DNA from: Ottelia alismoides | Lineage: Eukaryota; Streptophyta; Magnoliopsida; Alismatales; Hydrocharitaceae | Length of the DNA: 64,000 bases | Direction of reading: 5' to 3' | Assembly: GCA_037367405.1 (NCBI GenBank) | Contig: JAZKJV010009789.1 | Location: 186,001-250,000, forward strand | Part shown: piece after piece, positions 1 to 11,719 of the stretch | How positions within the stretch are numbered: position 1 is the stretch's first letter | How the letters are laid out: each line of letters starts with the position of its first letter | Position numbers and translations under genes: made by a program | The notes under the pieces: model-generated | What the model saw: the letters and a program-made list of their open reading frames with translations, nothing else | Told to the model about the DNA's origin: nothing | Database searches by the model: none

Positions 1-948
1 ACGTTCATCGAAAAATAGGATCCACCACATGCGACGTTCACCAGTCCCTGTAATTCTGGTGTTAGCCCACTGAAGAAACTCTGTACGAGAGTCGGCTTGT
101 AAAGCTCGTGGTGGGGACACCGATCGATGAGCTCCTGAAATCTGTCCCATGCCTCATGAACTGCTCGTTCCCGATCATGGTGAAATTACTGATCATACTT
201 CGAGCCGCATTAGTTCGACCGAGAGGATAATACTTGTTCAGATATGCAGTTCTCAGCTCCTCTCATGTCGAAACATATCTCCCTAGATGTTTCAGCCAGT
301 AGGCTACTCGATAAACAAGGGAGAACGAAAACGCGATCAACTTGATCGTGTCCTCGTTGACGTGAGCATCGTGCACCGTGCTGCAGATAAGCTCGAACTC
401 CTGAAGGTGCAGGTGCGGCTCCTCAGTAGAAAGACCGTGAAACTTGGTTAGCAGTTGGATTGTCTGAGGACATAACTTGAAGTTCCTGTGAATAACAGGG
501 AGACAGATCCACCTGTGAGTCGTAGTCGCTCCAAGGTTGTAAAGCTTCTACATCGTGCGGTTCGAGTCCACTGACGGTCTCTCTGGTTCCTCTTGATCCT
601 CAGATCTTGGATTCTCAACTGCAGGCTGGTCTCATTATGCGTAGCTGAATCAACTCGGCTCTGACATCGTTCATGAGTCTACCTTGCTCCCTAATCTTGT
701 TCTACATTGTCTCGAGGGAAGCAAGTAGATCGCTATTGATCCCAGCCTGATCGATGATGACAGAAGTGGTCTGCGGTCCTTTACCAGTCTTGTCATCTGG
801 AGAGGATAAAGATTCTAAGTCAGGCTCGACCAGATCAATGTGTAACTGCGGATGATTTTCTGGAGGCGATGATGGTAGAGAAGGATTAAGAGAAGAGATC
901 GACGATGGGCTTCCAGGGTGAGAGTCATGCCTGGAAGTAACAACTCAT
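1..948 (-). pseudogene. Gypsy gag fragment, left copy of the tandem array
   Basis: Degenerate capsid (gag) gene of an Athila-type Ty3/Gypsy element, cut by the left window edge. It aligns base for base by eye with 23893-24819, the gag of Gypsy-1, beginning with the shared stretch around GAAAAATAGGATCCACCACA. The start is placed at the CAT at 946-948, the position equivalent to the Gypsy-1 gag start at 24819. Relative to that copy there is a short extra segment near 916-935, and stops or frameshifts leave no long open frame. Gag would have formed the cytoplasmic particle in which reverse transcription occurs. Only the N-terminal and central parts are present. It is read leftwards from the leader at 949-2158. 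Element identity is firm; exact gene ends are inferred. Confidence 0.75.
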
Positions 949-2158
949 TTGATTTTGGTTTGGGACGAGAGACATCCTGAATTGATCTAGATGAATGGGT
1001 AGGTTCGCGAGAAAGTGGGTCGGTCAGAGTCGACCGTAGAAATCACCTTCCCATCATCTTGATAAAGCTTGGTTGATCAGATCAAAAAGATTGGACTCAC
1101 ACAATCATCAAACATAAGGCAATACCCTGAGTTCACCAACGCAACCCGGGTGATGACCGTAAAAGTTCGGTCGTTTATCTTTTTGATTTTACGGTTGTTT
1201 GGTAAACAGTCTTCTCACAGATTAAGCGAGATTAGATAGGTGCCCGAGACTTCGACGTCGTACTATCCCGAGTTCTCACCAGAACTCACCTAGTCCCAAT
1301 CCAGTATGGGAGTAAGTACGGACCGTTTCCGGCTACCCATGTTACTTGAGGACGGAGCCTTACGCAGTGTCCTCTAAACCTCCCACTCCGCTAAGTGAAC
1401 TCCGACCGTTTCCGGCTACTCGAGAGCACCCACTAAAGATAAGGTGAGTAAAGTGTTAACTAAGTAGTACTTCGATAGAAGCCCAGACTCTGGCTCTACT
1501 TTATGTGTCGTCTCTTACTCGCAAAATCTGGAGAGTGTACCTGCGTGCAAGTTTTAGGTGTTGTTCTCCCAGATACAAGTGGAATCCTTACGTTTATTTG
1601 AAAGTCCGATAAAAGTTATCAATCCCTGTTTTAATTGCTGGTTTCACTTTTTTGGGGATATTTTCAGAGAAAAGATCGTCTAACGTATTTTTTTGTTTTC
1701 AGTTATGGTCCTAGATACAATCACCTAGGTGTCGGAAACTAAGCAATCATCTAATATACGGTTACGTAGAGAAGGGGAAACCCAGAAAACACCTAACAAG
1801 CACCTAACTTGGAAAACCACGAAAAACCGTCAAGAAAATGCGAACAGAAAAGCCGTGGTGGGTGCCCTATTCCTCTAGGAGTACAACCCTGGTGAAACAG
1901 ACCCTGAGAAAGATACAAGTCGGGATGCCTTTACAAGGCCCCTTTCTACAAAAACAAAGAAACAGACGAGTGCCCTAATTTTTTTTATATTTTTACAAAG
2001 TTTTACAAAAAAAAAGAAATTTCTACAGCTTTTGCGGTTCTCAATTGTGCACTCAACCAGTGTTGCACGAGTCAGAAATAAAAAACCGTAAAGTTAGAGA
2101 ATAAAATGACGCAAAGAGAAATCCTAAACCTAGATCTACGGTCTTCCCTAGCGCTGCC
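949..2158 (-). other. 5' untranslated leader of the left Gypsy copy
   Basis: Non-coding leader between primer site and gag, homologous throughout to 24820-26026 in Gypsy-1. It contains two copies of the short motif CCGTTTCCGGCTAC (near 1324 and 1406) in a GC-richer block and AT-rich DNA near the primer site. No open frame is conserved between the two copies. Confidence 0.7.
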
Positions 2159-2176
2159 TCCCCGACAATGGCGCCA
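2159..2176 (-). other. Primer-binding site of the left Gypsy copy
   Basis: The minus strand reads TGGCGCCATTGTCGGGGA, close to the complement of the 3' end of plant tRNA-Asp used by Athila-type elements. It lies two bases inside the LTR end at 2179. Its presence to the left of this LTR shows that the LTR has an element interior on both sides. Confidence 0.85.
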
Positions 2177-2178
2177 TC

Positions 2179-5100
2179 TGAAAAACTCGGATTTCCCTGG
2201 TCCTAATTTCTTCAGAATCCTCCAAAGAAGGAAACAGAGAAAAATCTGTGGTCATTGTATCCACCAGGTGAGTTTTTACAGAAAAGATTAAATTTTTGAT
2301 TTAATCTTCTTTTATTTTTATTTATACTCCTAAATAAGATGTATAGTGTCAAGTTCGGGAGTGTCGAACTCAGAGAGGCAAACTGTTTGAAAACTAGAGT
2401 TAAACTATAGAAAAGCTTAGGTTTTTGGGTTCCCTAATTTTTATTTTATTTTAAAGAATTTTCTGGATTTTTATTTGACTTTTTAAGAATTTTATAACAT
2501 TTTTGTAATTTTAATTATTTTATGATTTTTTATTATTAGAAAATGTTTTAAATTTTTATTTAATTTTTATTTTTTTACTTTTATGTTTTTAATTTGTTTT
2601 TATGTTTTTATGGATTTTTAAAGGTTTTTAAGAATTTTTGAAGTTTGTTATATTTTTGGTGTTTTTAGTTATTTATTTAATTCTAAAAGTATTTTTATTT
2701 TCAAAATATGATTTATACTGTATATAGTATAATATAGGGTATTTTTATGTGTTTTTATTATATTATTATATTTTGTAGTTTATTTAATATGTATAGAGTA
2801 TGTATAAGGTATTATGTACGTTCGGGGGTATATGTGTAATAAAACTAGAAATATAGGGGAACTCACGCAAATATATGAAGCTACAGGAGGCATGTGTGCA
2901 AAGTCACTGGATAGCACTTGCACGATCACTTGGCTTGACCCTGTCAGGGACTTGATCGTGATTTGATAGAATTTCGGGGTCGCCTGCGCAAAATTCTCCC
3001 AATCCACATGTCAGGCATGTGAGTCCTTCAACCACTGTACCCGTTCGCAAAGTCAGAAACTTCAAGGGCTAAGTTGCCAATTGCCCAGATATTTAGGTCC
3101 GTACAAGTGCGGTCGCATGCGCCGCTCAAGGGTTGAGCGGTGGGGCTATCCTAGCATTTGGGGTCGATGCATGGCTGATTGTGGGTCGTGCGATCGGTGC
3201 TCGATCAATGGTTCCTTTACGTGGATGTGTTATTCCCCAATCTACAACGGTAGTTCGATGGAGGACGTCAGTGAAGCTGTCTTCAGATATTTTACCTCAG
3301 GTGCTCGATCTGCAAGTGATGGCTTGCGTGATTCCAGATGGTTTTCGATCAGCTCTAGGCGTTGAGAGATTTGAGGCAACGGTGGATTCAACTACAACAG
3401 TCAGTGGCAGTGATCGATGCCTCCAGATCGAAGAGGATTCATGGTGGTTCCAACGCCCTCATTGGCGGTGGTTCGAAGAGGAGGTCGTCGACGTCGATCC
3501 CAGTATGCGGATATGAATCTCTTCCAAGCGTTGAAGTTCCAGCCAGTTATTCGTGATATCTCCAGGTGTTGCTTCCTCGATGAACATCAACGATGCTCGT
3601 GGTGAATTGTATGCCTTCGATGTGCTTCTCTGTTTTAACTCTTGATCATGATTAGCTTCGGTGGACACTATTGAGCAACACGATCGATGCTCAATTTTCA
3701 ACTAAGACTCGATGATGCTTCATGTATTCACATCCAGATCTCCAAGCGATGCATGAACAAAGCTTCACTGGTACACATGTGCTCGGGTCTCAGACACGCT
3801 GCAGCAACTAGATGTCGTCCTCCATACAATTGATGACCTGCAAGATCAAACAAGGCTCGAGGTTGATTCCTAGGCCGAGGTTAAGTACAAAAGGTAACAG
3901 GCATAGACGAAGATCCCCAGCGTAGGTGAAGGATTGGGGATTGATCTTTGATAGAATCAATCAGAGATGAACATAAGTCGATGAAAATGCAGAAACAGAA
4001 ATGATAAGATGGAAATGGACAACAGAGGTTGATCAAAATATGAAGGATTGGATGGGATTGAGAAGAGAATAAAGAGGGTGAGAGGAGAAACAAAGAAGAG
4101 GGAGGAGAAGATGAGATCAGAGAGAGAAAGAGGGAGAAGGGGGAACTTTAACCTGTATTGAATGAATCGCCTGTGGGTAGAGCTCGAAGGAGCTCCGTAT
4201 TCTCATCTCGACGCGACGGCGGCTCGATGCCGATGGAGTTAGGAATTTCACGTCGACGGATCTCGCAATAGATCCTCCCTCTTCCTCTCTTGATGGTGGC
4301 TCGACGGAGGACTGTCACTCCCTCCTATCTCTCTCTATGTAGACACCAAGAAGATCTGGTGGAATGAAGAATCACAAATGGTGGATACATATCCCTGAGG
4401 GAGGGTCGGCTATATTTATAGGCGAAGTGAGGTCGTTTCACCAGTGGGGGTGATTGGAAGCAGAGTTGTTGGGGGAACGGCCGGCCAACGACCGACTGTT
4501 GAGGAGGTTGGTGGCAGTTGACGGAGAACGACGGAAAAGACGGAGGAGGAAGATCGACGAGGGAAGAAGAAGAAGACTGGGAAGAAAGAATTGACAAAGT
4601 AAGAGAGAGAAAAGAAAGAGAGAAGAGAGAGGAAATTAAATTAAAAATTAATTAAATTAATTGATAATTAATTGTTATGGATTGATTTCGAAAGTAAATA
4701 AATAACTAATAAATAAATATGATTAATAAAATAATTAATTATTAATTAAATAATTAAGTACATAATTAAGTGGTTAATTAATTAATAAATAATAAATAAA
4801 TTAAAATAAATAAATAAATAAATGAAATATTATTTATTTATGATAAATAAATAAATAATAAAAAGTATCATTGTATTAAATAGTAATATAAGTTACGTTT
4901 TATTGTACAATATACCAATACAGACCCGAAAATCGTTTTTTTTTGCATTAACTCCAATTTTAGAGAACTAGTGTCATTTTGTAGATAATTGAAAATATAA
5001 TTTTAGGGATCGAATTTGCTCAACTTGGAGTTCATATGGCCGAGTTATGAGGTATAGATGAAAAAAATAGCGACTTCGTGCCTCCGGATTTTATTGGTAT

Positions 5101-5885
5101 TTGAAGTTACTTTTATTTTTATATTTTTATATACAATTTTAGAAGATTTTTGAAAAAATAATTAAGTTAATCGGGTTTACAGTTATTTAATTAAAAATCA
5201 GGGAATATTCTACATATAATACATATAAACAACCGGTCCAAAAAACCAAACTCGCCAGTTTTATCCGAATATTTTTTCTAATATTTTTAATAAATAGTAC
5301 TATGTACAAAAGGATTTAAAGTGAGTTTGGTCAGTTTGGGATTTTTTATAAAATAGTTATGAACCTAGAAAGTCGGTTATTGTGGCTTTTACGGTTTCTT
5401 TGCGGTTATGTTATTTTTGTAACAGAATATTTTTCAATTATTTTTTTAAAATAATATATATTTTCTGAATAACTTTGTAAAAAGAGTGTTTTCATTTGAA
5501 TGTGGTTTTGGTGATAAATATAATAGGAGATGTATTTATAATGTGGAAAAAGGGGTAAATTATATTTTAGATCTTTGTTTTCTTGATATTTTGATAAATT
5601 ACAGATTCATATCTCCACCTACTTATTTATTTTGTCGACCTGGTTAATATTAACCTGGCCTCGGGGTTAGGATCAGTCTGTATATCTTCTATATATATCC
5701 TTCTTTTTTTTATTTTTTCATTTTTTCTTTATTCTTTTATTTTGGTAAAAATAAGTGTTAAATATATAATATTAGTAATTGTGGTTAGAATGGTAATTAA
5801 TTTAAATTAGCGATTATTTACATGTATTTTATCAAGGATTTTAACCAAAATGAAAGAATAAGGGCAATGAATCATAGATTCATCA
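2179..5885 (-). repeat. Shared LTR of the Gypsy array (3' LTR of Gypsy-1)
   Basis: A 3,707-bp long terminal repeat matching 26047-30905. On the minus strand it begins TGATGAATCTATGATTCATT-like at 5885 and ends in TTTTTCA at 2179, two bases before a primer site. It is AT-rich at both ends with a GC-rich centre (about 2800-4600) that carries the promoter. It lacks the ~1 kb insert and the 119-bp duplication seen in the other LTR, so it shows the ancestral state. It is flanked by a 3' polypurine region on one side and a primer site on the other. Confidence 0.9.
4411..4420 (-). promoter_or_regulatory. TATA box of the Gypsy-1 3' LTR
   Basis: TATAAATATA on the minus strand in the GC-rich part of the LTR. 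The same sequence is preserved at the equivalent place in the other LTR (29430-29439). Transcription would start some 30 bases downstream, near 4380. Confidence 0.65.
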
Positions 5886-5906
5886 TTCCCTTATACTTTA
5901 CCTTTT
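5886..5906 (-). other. Polypurine tract of Gypsy-1
   Basis: The minus strand reads AAAAGGTAAAGTATAAGGGAA immediately before the LTR start, the place where plus-strand DNA priming occurs in LTR elements. The equivalent site in Gypsy-2 (52806-52826) shares AAAGGTAAAGTA. This conserved boundary shows that 5886 onward is true 3' interior rather than a chance flank. Confidence 0.7.
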
Positions 5907-7614
5907 CTAGTCCTTAGCAAACACTTATTCTATAAATAAGTGCAAGCAAAAAGAAAAAGAAAAAGGAAAATAAAAGAACATAGAACATACTTGTTTCTTT
6001 AAATGGAATATCACTTCACCCAAAATCCATAGATTGGATTCGGACCTTTGGATTAATAGTGTGTCGGGTCTCCATTAGAATTAGGATTTAAGCCTCGATT
6101 GCTCTTAAGTTCCACAAATCCATATCCAGATTCACCCCAACAACCAGCTCAGATCCACCTATCCATCACGCAAACTTTTCAGCTTTGAATGCATTTGTAC
6201 TGTGTGTGAAAATTTTAGCTTTTCCCGCTCCTAAAGAAGCGAAGAAATCGCCATACAGCTACACACTCCCATTGGGACTTATCCGCAACTCAGTCCTCGA
6301 GGAGGGAGGTATTTCCTTCTGAGGTCAGGTCATGTTGTGTCCACAATCGAGTATAGAAAGAAGTAGGAAGAATTGGAAGAGAATTGGAGTGTGATCGATG
6401 ATCACATCTCCTGTAAAGCCTGACCAGTTTTGCTAAGTCTCCATGAAGACTTGCAGGCTTTTCTGAAGCTCGGACCATTGTGGTCATTTTTGGGATTTGG
6501 TGTATTCAGCTTTTTTTGGTAGAGATAATTGTTGGACTGCATATGTCTTTTGTGCTTGATGGAGATAGAATCTTTTCATTCCGTCTATTTTTTTGGGTCT
6601 GAGAAAAAATTTTGCCAGCAGATCTTTCCCTCATCCGAAGCTTTATTTCAACCCCAATCTCTCCCGTCTTTAGACATCATCACCGCGAGAAAAGGATGGA
6701 AACGCACCACCAAAATGGATTGCCCTTCGCAGCCTCAGGAAGGTCAAGCTTAGCGCATAAGTTCATTTTTTTATAAAATATTTTTACGGTTTTCTTGCAG
6801 CTTTTAGAAACCAAAAATATACAACCATACTTTTAGGATGCCTTATTATTAAAAATACGATAAAGTACGAGTTATGGCTTCTAAAGTTTATATATCATAT
6901 ATATATATATATAATACCCCCTATACTTAGCATGAACTATGTCCTCATAGTGACCAAAGAAGCGGCAAAGGAAGACATAACTCGGGCTAAGTATAGATCG
7001 GGTAAAAAGAATCTATACTACAATGACTCAAAGAATAACAAATGAAAGAATAGAAGTCAGTCATCTCCTCTATACTTAAGATTAACTGATCCTAAGAATA
7101 GCAGACTCAAAATCGAAGATGATCGAGGTCAAGAGAATGTACACACTCAATGGCTCGGCTTGTCCCCCCTATACTTAGGGTAAAATATCCCTAAGTATAG
7201 AGAAGAAAATTAAAAGGATGAGGGACAAGCGAGTGAGCAGACAAGACAAAAATCGAAAATGATGATCAAAAGACGAAATGAATGAGATCCCCCCCATTCT
7301 TAGGGTAAAGCACACCCTAAGTATAAGCAACAACAGGGATGATCGAACAGAATGAATAAACAACATGAGTCTACACCCCCTATACTTAGGATAAAGCACA
7401 TCCTATGTATAGCAAAACTAGACTAACCTAAGGGTGTAAGGCAAACATAAAGAAGAAAGAATAAAATCGAAGTATATACAAAGTGATCGTTGCAAATCAA
7501 GTATGAGATGCAAAGTATAAGAATGAGAAGATCATCTCATACAAAATGGATTGGGGCAACTTCAATGGTCGGCAGTTCATGATCGAGAAAGGGTTTCAAT
7601 CGCCGACCGTTGAC
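5907..7614 (-). other. 3' non-coding region of Gypsy-1 (after integrase)
   Basis: About 1.7 kb between the end of pol and the polypurine tract. I see no convincing env-like gene; the short open frames (for example 6290-6487) are not preserved in Gypsy-2. Homology with Gypsy-2 is clear near the LTR and in the stem-loop cluster at 6921-7411. An AT dinucleotide run lies at about 6891-6913. Confidence 0.7.
6921..7411 (-). repeat. Cluster of five stem-loop units in the Gypsy-1 3' region
   Basis: Five inverted repeats built on CTATACTTAGG and CCTAAGTATAG. Arms: 6921-6931 with 6986-6996 (perfect 11 bp); 7071-7081 with 7091-7101 (imperfect); 7169-7180 with 7189-7200 (perfect 12 bp, 8-base loop); 7296-7305 with 7315-7324 (9 of 10); 7381-7391 with 7401-7411 (10 of 11). 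On the sense (minus) strand each right arm is followed by a run of G, giving CCTAAGTATAGGGGG-like ends. The spacing of units is 85-150 bp. Related units lie in the same place in Gypsy-2 (50901-51241). The role is unknown; an RNA structure or a duplicated polypurine-like motif are possibilities. Confidence 0.8.
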
Positions 7615-8761
7615 TCAAAAGGTGGAATCAGATGACAACTCAAATATCTTGATGCTACCGTTGTCACACACCTTTAGCACAAGATATAGGCCTTTCCATT
7701 TACTTTGATGTTTTCCTGGAAATAATTTCAGTCTCACATCGAATAGCCAAACTTTCTGATCAGGCTGAAACAGCTTGTGGCAGATGTGGGCATCATGCCA
7801 CTCTTTCATCCACTCCTTGCAATGCATGCTACTCGTGAAAGCTTGGTCTCTCAATTCTTTCAGGTTGCTAATTTAGTTTGCCTTTGATCTCCTGCATCAT
7901 CTAGTCCAAAGATCGTTTCTTTCACTACCCAAAAAGATTTGTGCTTGATTTGCACAGGTAAGTGGCATAGCTTGCCATAAACAAGTCGAAAGGGAGATGT
8001 GCCCAATGGAGTTTTAAAGTATGTCCTATATGTCCAAAGAACCGAGTCCAAAAGCTATGACCAATCCTTTCGGTATGTGTGAACAACCTTCTGCAAGATC
8101 GTCTTAACCTACCTATTCGAAATTTTGGCTAGACCATTCGTCTGAGGATGATACGGAGTAGCAACCCTATGGTCTATACCGAACTCGTTAGCAAGATCGC
8201 TTACCTTGTCGTTAATAAAATGGCTACCTTGTCTAAGATCAGAACTCGAGGAACCCCAAACCATGTAATGATGTGTTTCCTTAGTAACTTACAAACCATG
8301 TTCGCATCCGTGTTTCGGGCAGGAATAGCCTCTACCCAATGACTCACATAATTTACAACAAAAAGGATATACTCGAACCCCTGACTTTTTGGAAAGGGGA
8401 CCATAAAGTCGATACCCTATACATCAAACACTTCACAGAAGTGAATCGGTTGCATCGGCATCATGTCTCTATGTACACAAGTGCCCATCTTCTAGAAGTC
8501 AGTACATCTCTTTACGAATGCATGAGCATCCGCAACGAGTGTAGGGCACCAAAGGTCAGATTGGATCACCTTTTATGCTATCCTCTTCCCTGAACGGTGT
8601 CCTTTAGCTTCTAATCGATGACAATGCATGAGGACACTTCGGTAGTCCTCTTGAGGAATACACCTGTGCCTGACGGAATCCGCTCCTTCATGATAAAGGA
8701 CTGGATCCTCCCAATGGTAAGTCTTGGCTTTCGTGAGGAAAGTCTCAAGTCTCTGTGTTGA
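7615..8761 (-). pseudogene. Gypsy-1 integrase (degenerate)
   Basis: C-terminal part of pol. Integrase joins the element's cDNA to chromosomal DNA. Visible in order on the minus strand: a GIDFMVPFP-like first catalytic Asp near 8400; YILFVVNYVSHWVEAIP at about 8300-8375; a frameshift at the second catalytic Asp (LILDKV where ISDGG is usual); YHPQTNG near 8140, where the catalytic Glu appears as Lys (LAKI instead of LAEV); then FKTPLGTSPF and LCHLPV (7950-8020) and the C-terminal WLFDVRLKLFPGK (7700-7770). At least two frameshifts and the loss of catalytic residues make it inactive. It follows RNase H directly and ends in SDSTF at 7615. Gypsy-2 has a matching copy at 49700-50770. Confidence 0.85.
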
Positions 8762-9193
8762 TCATATTTGCAGGACTTTCTTAGCAACAAGAAAGTTCAC
8801 AATGCCGGCATACCATGGCAGCGAGGCGACAGCAAGAATCGCCTCGTCATGGAAGGTCTCCATAATGGGTGCATCAAACTCAGAAGTCTCGGGGAGTTCT
8901 AGTCGGGGGAGGTGATCCACTACCACATTCTTGACTCCAGGCTTATCCTTTATAACAATATCGAACTCCTGAAGTAGAAGGATCCACCTGGTCATACACG
9001 GCTTCGAATCCTTCTCATCCATTAAGTATCGAATGGCGGTGTGATCAGTGAATATTGTGACCTTCGAGCCTAAGATGTAGGATCTAAATTTGTCTAAGGC
9101 AAATACTACGTCTAGCATTTCTTTCTCTATAACAGTATAATTCTGTTGTGCGGAATCTAAAGTCTTACTAGCGTAGTGTATGGCATAAGTCAA
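8762..9193 (-). pseudogene. Gypsy-1 RNase H, C-terminal part (beyond Copia-1)
   Basis: The second half of RNase H, which removes the RNA strand after reverse transcription. The minus strand reads YAIHYASKTLDSAQ, then TVIEKEMLDVVFALDKFRSY and FTDHTAIRYLM, typical of Athila-type RNase H, then the linker to integrase (LLLQEFDIVIKDK, VVVDHLPRLE). The reading frame starts at the Copia-1 junction at 9193 and continues the frame that stops at 19980. An apparent start codon at 9221-9223 lies in Copia-1 LTR sequence and is accidental. Confidence 0.9.
9189..9193. repeat. Left target-site duplication of Copia-1
   Basis: GTCAA, immediately before the Copia-1 LTR. The right flank at 19980-19984 reads TGCAA, so the pair is imperfect. 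Joining the RNase H frame across the insertion requires only one copy, which supports this as the duplicated site. Confidence 0.6.
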
Positions 9194-11705
9194 TGTTAGC
9201 CATGTGAGCCCAGGACGAACCATTATTATAATAAATATTATTATAATAAATGTGGTTTATCAATAAAAGTTATTGATTGTTCACTCCCTTTCTGCAATTA
9301 AGTGAATGAATGTACTATAAGGTCCCTATGTACAATTAGGGTTATGTACCATGGCCATCTTGATAATCATATAGCCATTGATTCATTAGATGAATCATAG
9401 AGGCTGGTGCTTGGATGAATATCTAATGGGTTAGATAGAGGACTCATCAATCACCATCTAATGATTATTAAGAGATGATCTCCAGCCTGAGTAGGAGATG
9501 GCAATCCTTTCTCACATAGGCTGATATCTGACCGACCTCTTGATGCAGGTCCTCTACATGGGAATAGTGATTTGGAGGAATCAGATTAGTTAGGTCATTG
9601 GGTTGACTTAGCGAGATCGAGATAACCTAAGCCCTATGTTGAAAGCTGTCACAGCATAGGCACGCATTCTCTGACCGGAGACATACGTGTTACTGTATGT
9701 CTGAGTATGTACATTTGGCAGACCATTGGTTGATAACCTAACCAAGGTCTATACACCGGCGAGCTGGTGTGCATCTAAGGGCATATGAGTAATACGATCT
9801 CTCAAAGGGATCATACAGGTTCACTTATGAACCGGAAGATATGATCTCACTCATGAGGTATTGGGACTGATCAAATTCCATGCGTGGTCGTCGTGCTTTG
9901 GAAGCATGACAAGAATTTGAAGGTATGATATATGCTTTGGGAAAGCATATGATCGATACCAAATCCCAATGACCAAGATTGAGAAACTTGGTGATCAAAC
10001 CCTGATGAAGACAGTGTAAAATTGATCTTCATATTCAGGTTCATCATTGGTCTTCCAGTGCGCGGGATGTGCAGGTATTGGGAATACCTGAGGATGATGC
10101 GATCATAAACGATTGTATAACCATGATGCTTCCAGTCCGAGGGAGTGATGAAACAGTTCTGGATTTTTGTGACTCCTCTCAGTGGAGAAGTAACTTGATC
10201 TTAGTCCAAGTATTGGACATTGATCTGAATGAGATTCAGATGCAATGAGAAGATTAAGTATACGGACTTGATTTAATCAAGCATCTATGGGAGGTCTGTG
10301 AGATCTGGATTTGAGATGAGATCTCAACATCCAAGTCACTATAAGTGGAACAATACAATCGCCCTGTCCTTATCTCCAAGTATCCGCGGAGAAACATTAT
10401 TCTTGAAGGAGTTCAGGAATAATTCCTATGATGAATTTTGTATCCAAGCAAGAATGTCTTGATGATTAAATGAGATTTAATTATCAAGTATAACATGAAT
10501 AAGATTCATATTGTGAGAATGATTATCCAAGATAATTAAATGAGATTTAATTATCAAGGAAAAGCAGATCGTGGATAGTGTTATCCATAATATCTGTGTA
10601 TATTATAAATGTGATTTATAATATATCAGAGAGAGAGAGAGAAACTTTGTAAATAGCATTTGTTATTTGTTAATGTGGATTGGATTCACATTAATTAATT
10701 AATTGGAAATGTAATTTACAAATTAGTTTGGGTTGTGAATATGATTCACATATTTTTCAATGGCATGATTGAAATATTCACAAATTAATTTGGAATTAAT
10801 TTGGTGGATAATTTTGCAATAATAATTATTACAATTTATTAAGGAATAAAAGGATAAAATAAAGAGGAAATAATCACCACAAAAATAGGTGACGTCACCT
10901 ATAGGTGATGCCCCCTATTTTTGGGGGGTGATTAATTATCCTCTCTTTTGTTATCTTGTTATCTTTTAATAATTGATTTATGTTAAATTAAATTGTGTTG
11001 ATGATAATGCAACATATATTTGATTTGATATAATTAATGTTGTTGATTTTTATACAACAATAATCATGGCCGTTGATTGATACATAGATCAATCTAGCTG
11101 TTGGATCTATGTATGCCATGGATTGTGATCCATTGTATCCCAAACTAATATATAAGGTGGGCAACCCTAGCCCCTTCAAGGAACACTTAGAGTACATGTC
11201 TACTCTCTCTCTCTTCTCGTTCTCGTCATCCTCTCTCTCTCTAAGGTGGTCGTCATCTTATGTGTTAAGAGATACCTTCTCGCCTTCGCCTTCGACTACT
11301 CGAGGATCTACATCTTCTTTTGGGGCTGCTTGCTCTAGAGGAAGACGACGGATTTCGTTGGACGAAATCAGGGGATTCGATGCTTGGATCTTCATCGAGG
11401 ATTGCGGGAGTCACACGTCTCATCATCACGCCCGTAAGTGCTGTCTTCGTGGATCGAACTTGAGCTAGGAGGATCTCTTGCTTTAGAGATCTCGTGATCG
11501 CAACCACGATTCAAGAGGTATTTCTAATACTTTGCGGTTTGATGAAACGATCCAATAAATGTTCTTGTGATCATGTGGTTTAATCACATGTTTTAAATTT
11601 TTAAATTCCGCTGCATCTTCCGACTAGTGCGACTAGTCGCCCCTATCGCATAAGATGCGATCGTTACGCTTCCATGATGCACTTGAGGATTATCAATATC
11701 CTTAA
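9194..11705 (+). repeat. Copia-1 5' LTR
   Basis: 2,512 bp, starting TGTTAGCCATGTGAGCC and ending TATCCTTAA, where the other LTR keeps the usual CA end (TATCCTTCA). It matches 17458-19979 along its length and, more distantly, the Copia-2 LTR at 33982-36609 on the other strand. Confidence 0.93.
11149..11156 (+). promoter_or_regulatory. TATA box of the Copia-1 5' LTR
   Basis: TATATAAG in CAAACTAATATATAAGG. The same box is kept in the 3' LTR (19419-19426) and in the Copia-2 LTR (34560-34567, minus strand). A candidate poly(A) signal AATAAA lies about 400 bp downstream at 11554-11559; it is altered in the 3' LTR. Confidence 0.7.
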
Positions 11706-11707
11706 AG

Positions 11708-11719
11708 TGGTATCAGAGC
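11708..11719 (+). other. Copia-1 primer-binding site
   Basis: TGGTATCAGAGC, the standard Copia site complementary to the 3' end of initiator tRNA-Met, two bases after the LTR end. Confidence 0.95.

Noticed and set aside
3133..3516. 127-codon plus-strand frame in the Gypsy-1 3' LTR with a counterpart at 28141-28527 in the 5' LTR
   Set aside because: The two copies are LTR duplicates, the frame is antisense to the element, and the middle of the two products differs by compensating frameshifts, so there is no sign of coding constraint.
3459..3701. 80-codon sense-strand frame in the LTR, also at 28470-28712
   Set aside because: Conserved only as far as the LTR copies are conserved; no domain recognised and no independent copy to compare.
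6290..6753. Short frames on both strands in the Gypsy-1 3' region, considered as an env remnant
   Set aside because: No signal peptide, membrane segment or counterpart in Gypsy-2.
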